The notes under the pieces are model-generated. The model made no database searches, was not told the origin of the DNA, and saw only the letters and a program-made list of their open reading frames with translations. A stretch of DNA of 49,845 bases from a gamma proteobacterium L18 (GTDB lineage: Bacteria > Pseudomonadota > Gammaproteobacteria > Pseudomonadales > Pseudomonadaceae), in assembly GCA_000497835.1 (NCBI GenBank), contig KI547170.1:421168-471012 (forward strand). Reading direction: 5' to 3'. Positions 48,494-49,845 of this stretch are shown one piece after another (within the stretch, counting starts at the first letter, position 1; the number at the start of each line of letters is the position of its first letter). Position numbers and translations under genes: made by a program.

Positions 48494-49693
48494 ATGAAGT
48501 CGGTTGAAGAGCAGCTAGCGCTGATCAAACGTGGTGCGGAAGAGGTACTGGTCGAGTCCGAACTGGTCGAGAAGCTCAAGCGTGGCGAACCGCTGCGCAT
48601 CAAGGCAGGCTTCGACCCGACGGCGCCTGACCTGCACCTGGGCCATACCGTGCTTATTAATAAGCTGCGCCAGTTCCAGGAGCTGGGGCATCACGTGATC
48701 TTCCTGATTGGGGACTTCACCGGTCTGATCGGTGACCCTAGCGGCAAAAGCGCCACTCGCCCGCCGCTGACCCGCGAGCAGGTGCTGGCCAACGCCGAGA
48801 CCTATAAGGCCCAAGTGTTCAAGATCCTCGACCCGGCCAAGACCGAGGTGGCGTTCAACTCCACCTGGATGGACGCCATGAGTCCGGCCGATTTCATCCG
48901 CCTGTCGTCGCAGTACACCGTTGCGCGCATGCTGGAGCGCGATGATTTCGACAAGCGCTACAAGTCCAACCAGTCCATCGCTATCCACGAGTTCCTCTAC
49001 CCGCTGGTGCAGGGCTATGACTCCGTTGCCTTGAAGGCCGACGTCGAGTTGGGCGGTACCGACCAGAAGTTCAACCTGCTGATGGGGCGCGAATTGCAGC
49101 GCGCCTACGGTCAGGAAGCGCAGAACATCGTGACCATGCCGTTGCTGGAAGGTCTGGATGGCGTGAAGAAGATGTCCAAGTCCCTGGGTAACTACGTGGG
49201 TATCCAGGAAGCGCCGGGCGTGATGTACAGCAAGCTGGTGTCCATCCCTGATGCGCTGATGTGGCGTTACTTCGAGCTGCTGAGCTTCCGCTCGATGGAC
49301 GAGATCAATGGCTTCAAGGCTGACGTCGAGGCTGGCGCCAACCCGCGCGACATCAAGATCAAGCTGGCCGAAGAAATCGTCGCTCGTTTCCATGGCGAGG
49401 AAGCGGCTGCCAACGCGCATCGTGGTGCGGGCAATCGCATGAAGGATGGCGAACTGCCGGATGATCTGCCGGAGGTCGAGGTTACTGCTGCTGAGGACAT
49501 GCCGATCGCTGCTATTCTGAACCAGGCTGGCCTGGTGAAGAACTCGGCTGCTGCGCGCGATCTGTTGTCGGCGGGTAGTGTGCGGATCGACGGCGAGGTG
49601 GTTGATCGCGGGTTTGTCTTTGCCGTGGGGGCGACGCATGTCTGCCAGGCGGGGAAGAAGGCGTTTGCGCGGATTACCTTGAAGCAGGGGTGA
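48494..49693 (+). CDS. tyrS: Tyrosyl-tRNA synthetase
   Basis: TyrS charges tRNA-Tyr. The 399-aa class I synthetase has the HIGH-type motif in [20 protein letters not shown], the KMSKS motif ([12 protein letters not shown]) and a C-terminal S4 RNA-binding domain ([18 protein letters not shown], then [11 protein letters not shown]). The short catalytic domain and HLGH spelling place it in the TyrRS-2 (TyrZ-like) class rather than the E. coli TyrS class. It is divergent from the M23 gene. Confidence 0.97.
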   Translation: MKSVEEQLALIKRGAEEVLVESELVEKLKRGEPLRIKAGFDPTAPDLHLGHTVLINKLRQFQELGHHVIFLIGDFTGLIGDPSGKSATRPPLTREQVLANAETYKAQVFKILDPAKTEVAFNSTWMDAMSPADFIRLSSQYTVARMLERDDFDKRYKSNQSIAIHEFLYPLVQGYDSVALKADVELGGTDQKFNLLMGRELQRAYGQEAQNIVTMPLLEGLDGVKKMSKSLGNYVGIQEAPGVMYSKLVSIPDALMWRYFELLSFRSMDEINGFKADVEAGANPRDIKIKLAEEIVARFHGEEAAANAHRGAGNRMKDGELPDDLPEVEVTAAEDMPIAAILNQAGLVKNSAAARDLLSAGSVRIDGEVVDRGFVFAVGATHVCQAGKKAFARITLKQG

Positions 49694-49725
49694 TTGGCGG
49701 GTGTAGGTGGTAGCTATATATAGAG

Positions 49726-49752
49726 GGGCGGGCCGTTAGGTCTGCCCTTTTT
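49726..49752 (+). terminator. Intrinsic terminator of tyrS
   Basis: The left arm GGGCGGGCC (49726-49734), loop GTTA and right arm GGTCTGCCC (49739-49747) form a 9-bp stem with two G-U pairs, followed by TTTTT (49748-49752). Nothing further is recognisable in the last 93 bases of the window. Confidence 0.75.
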
Positions 49753-49845
49753 GGTTTTTGGGGTGGCATGTATTTAGATTGCATTAGGGCCGCCAGGTGC
49801 CAGTCGTTGTTTTTCTGGCGCCCTTGAGATCGAGCGCCGCCGCGG

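Noticed and set aside
49694..49845. Start of an rRNA operon downstream of tyrS
   Set aside because: From memory an rRNA operon follows tyrS in some P. putida, but these 152 bases show no rRNA sequence.

Overview
The window is high-GC chromosomal DNA of a Pseudomonas, most likely of the P. putida group. Three things point there: the protein sequences (Vfr/Crp-type regulator, 71-aa S21, AmgK/MurU, HemJ, DUF3530); the gene order rpsU-tsaD-plsY-folB-folK-cca ... lptD-surA-pdxA-rsmA-apaG-apaH ... rpe-gph-trpE-trpGDC ... vfr ... argC-erpA-anmK-M23 peptidase-tyrS, which from memory matches the early part of P. putida chromosomes; and many intergenic REP-type inverted repeats built on cores such as CGCGGG(C/T)AGA(G/A)CCCGC. 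I see no insertion sequence, prophage, CRISPR array, tRNA or rRNA gene. Almost everything is core genome.

Layout. 1-1506 (minus): start of dnaG and rpsU, the front of the macromolecular synthesis operon. 1708-4255: tsaD, plsY (minus), folB, folK. 4256-4690: a gene-free cluster of four nested or adjacent REP pairs. 4691-11341 (minus): cca, then the conserved spoVR-yeaH(DUF444)-prkA stress group, then glpE. 11510-18727 (minus): the lptD-surA-pdxA-rsmA-apaG-apaH operon, joined mostly by 4-bp or longer overlaps and combining outer-membrane biogenesis, vitamin B6, rRNA methylation and Ap4A hydrolysis. 18857-21313 (plus): the peptidoglycan recycling pair amgK-murU and a DjlA-like J protein. 21419-22399 (minus): a DUF3530 protein without the expected catalytic serine.

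22494-31438 (plus) looks like one sensing and uptake block: a hybrid periplasmic-binding/PAS histidine kinase, its LuxR-type response regulator, a spermidine/putrescine-family ABC transporter (ATPase, binding protein, two permeases) and an iron-type alcohol dehydrogenase. A perfect inverted repeat (GTAGGG, 4 nt, CCCTAC) upstream of the transporter is a candidate operator for the regulator. 31717-37248 (plus): rpe-gph-trpE-trpG-trpD-trpC. The C-terminal codons of gph look like a Trp attenuation leader, and trpE and trpG are directly adjacent.

37550-49693: a lipoate-ligase-family protein whose stop codon overlaps that of the convergent vfr, then osmC, coq7, a HIT protein, a minus-strand series (SDR, DUF805 fusion, nitronate-monooxygenase-like, hemJ), argC, erpA, anmK, an M23 endopeptidase and tyrS. 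The most interesting non-coding observations are the terminator hairpin whose 3' arm carries the Shine-Dalgarno of cca, the gph/trp leader overlap, the very uniform 86-87 bp REP pairs, and the candidate operator of the two-component/transport block. I found no wholly new system.
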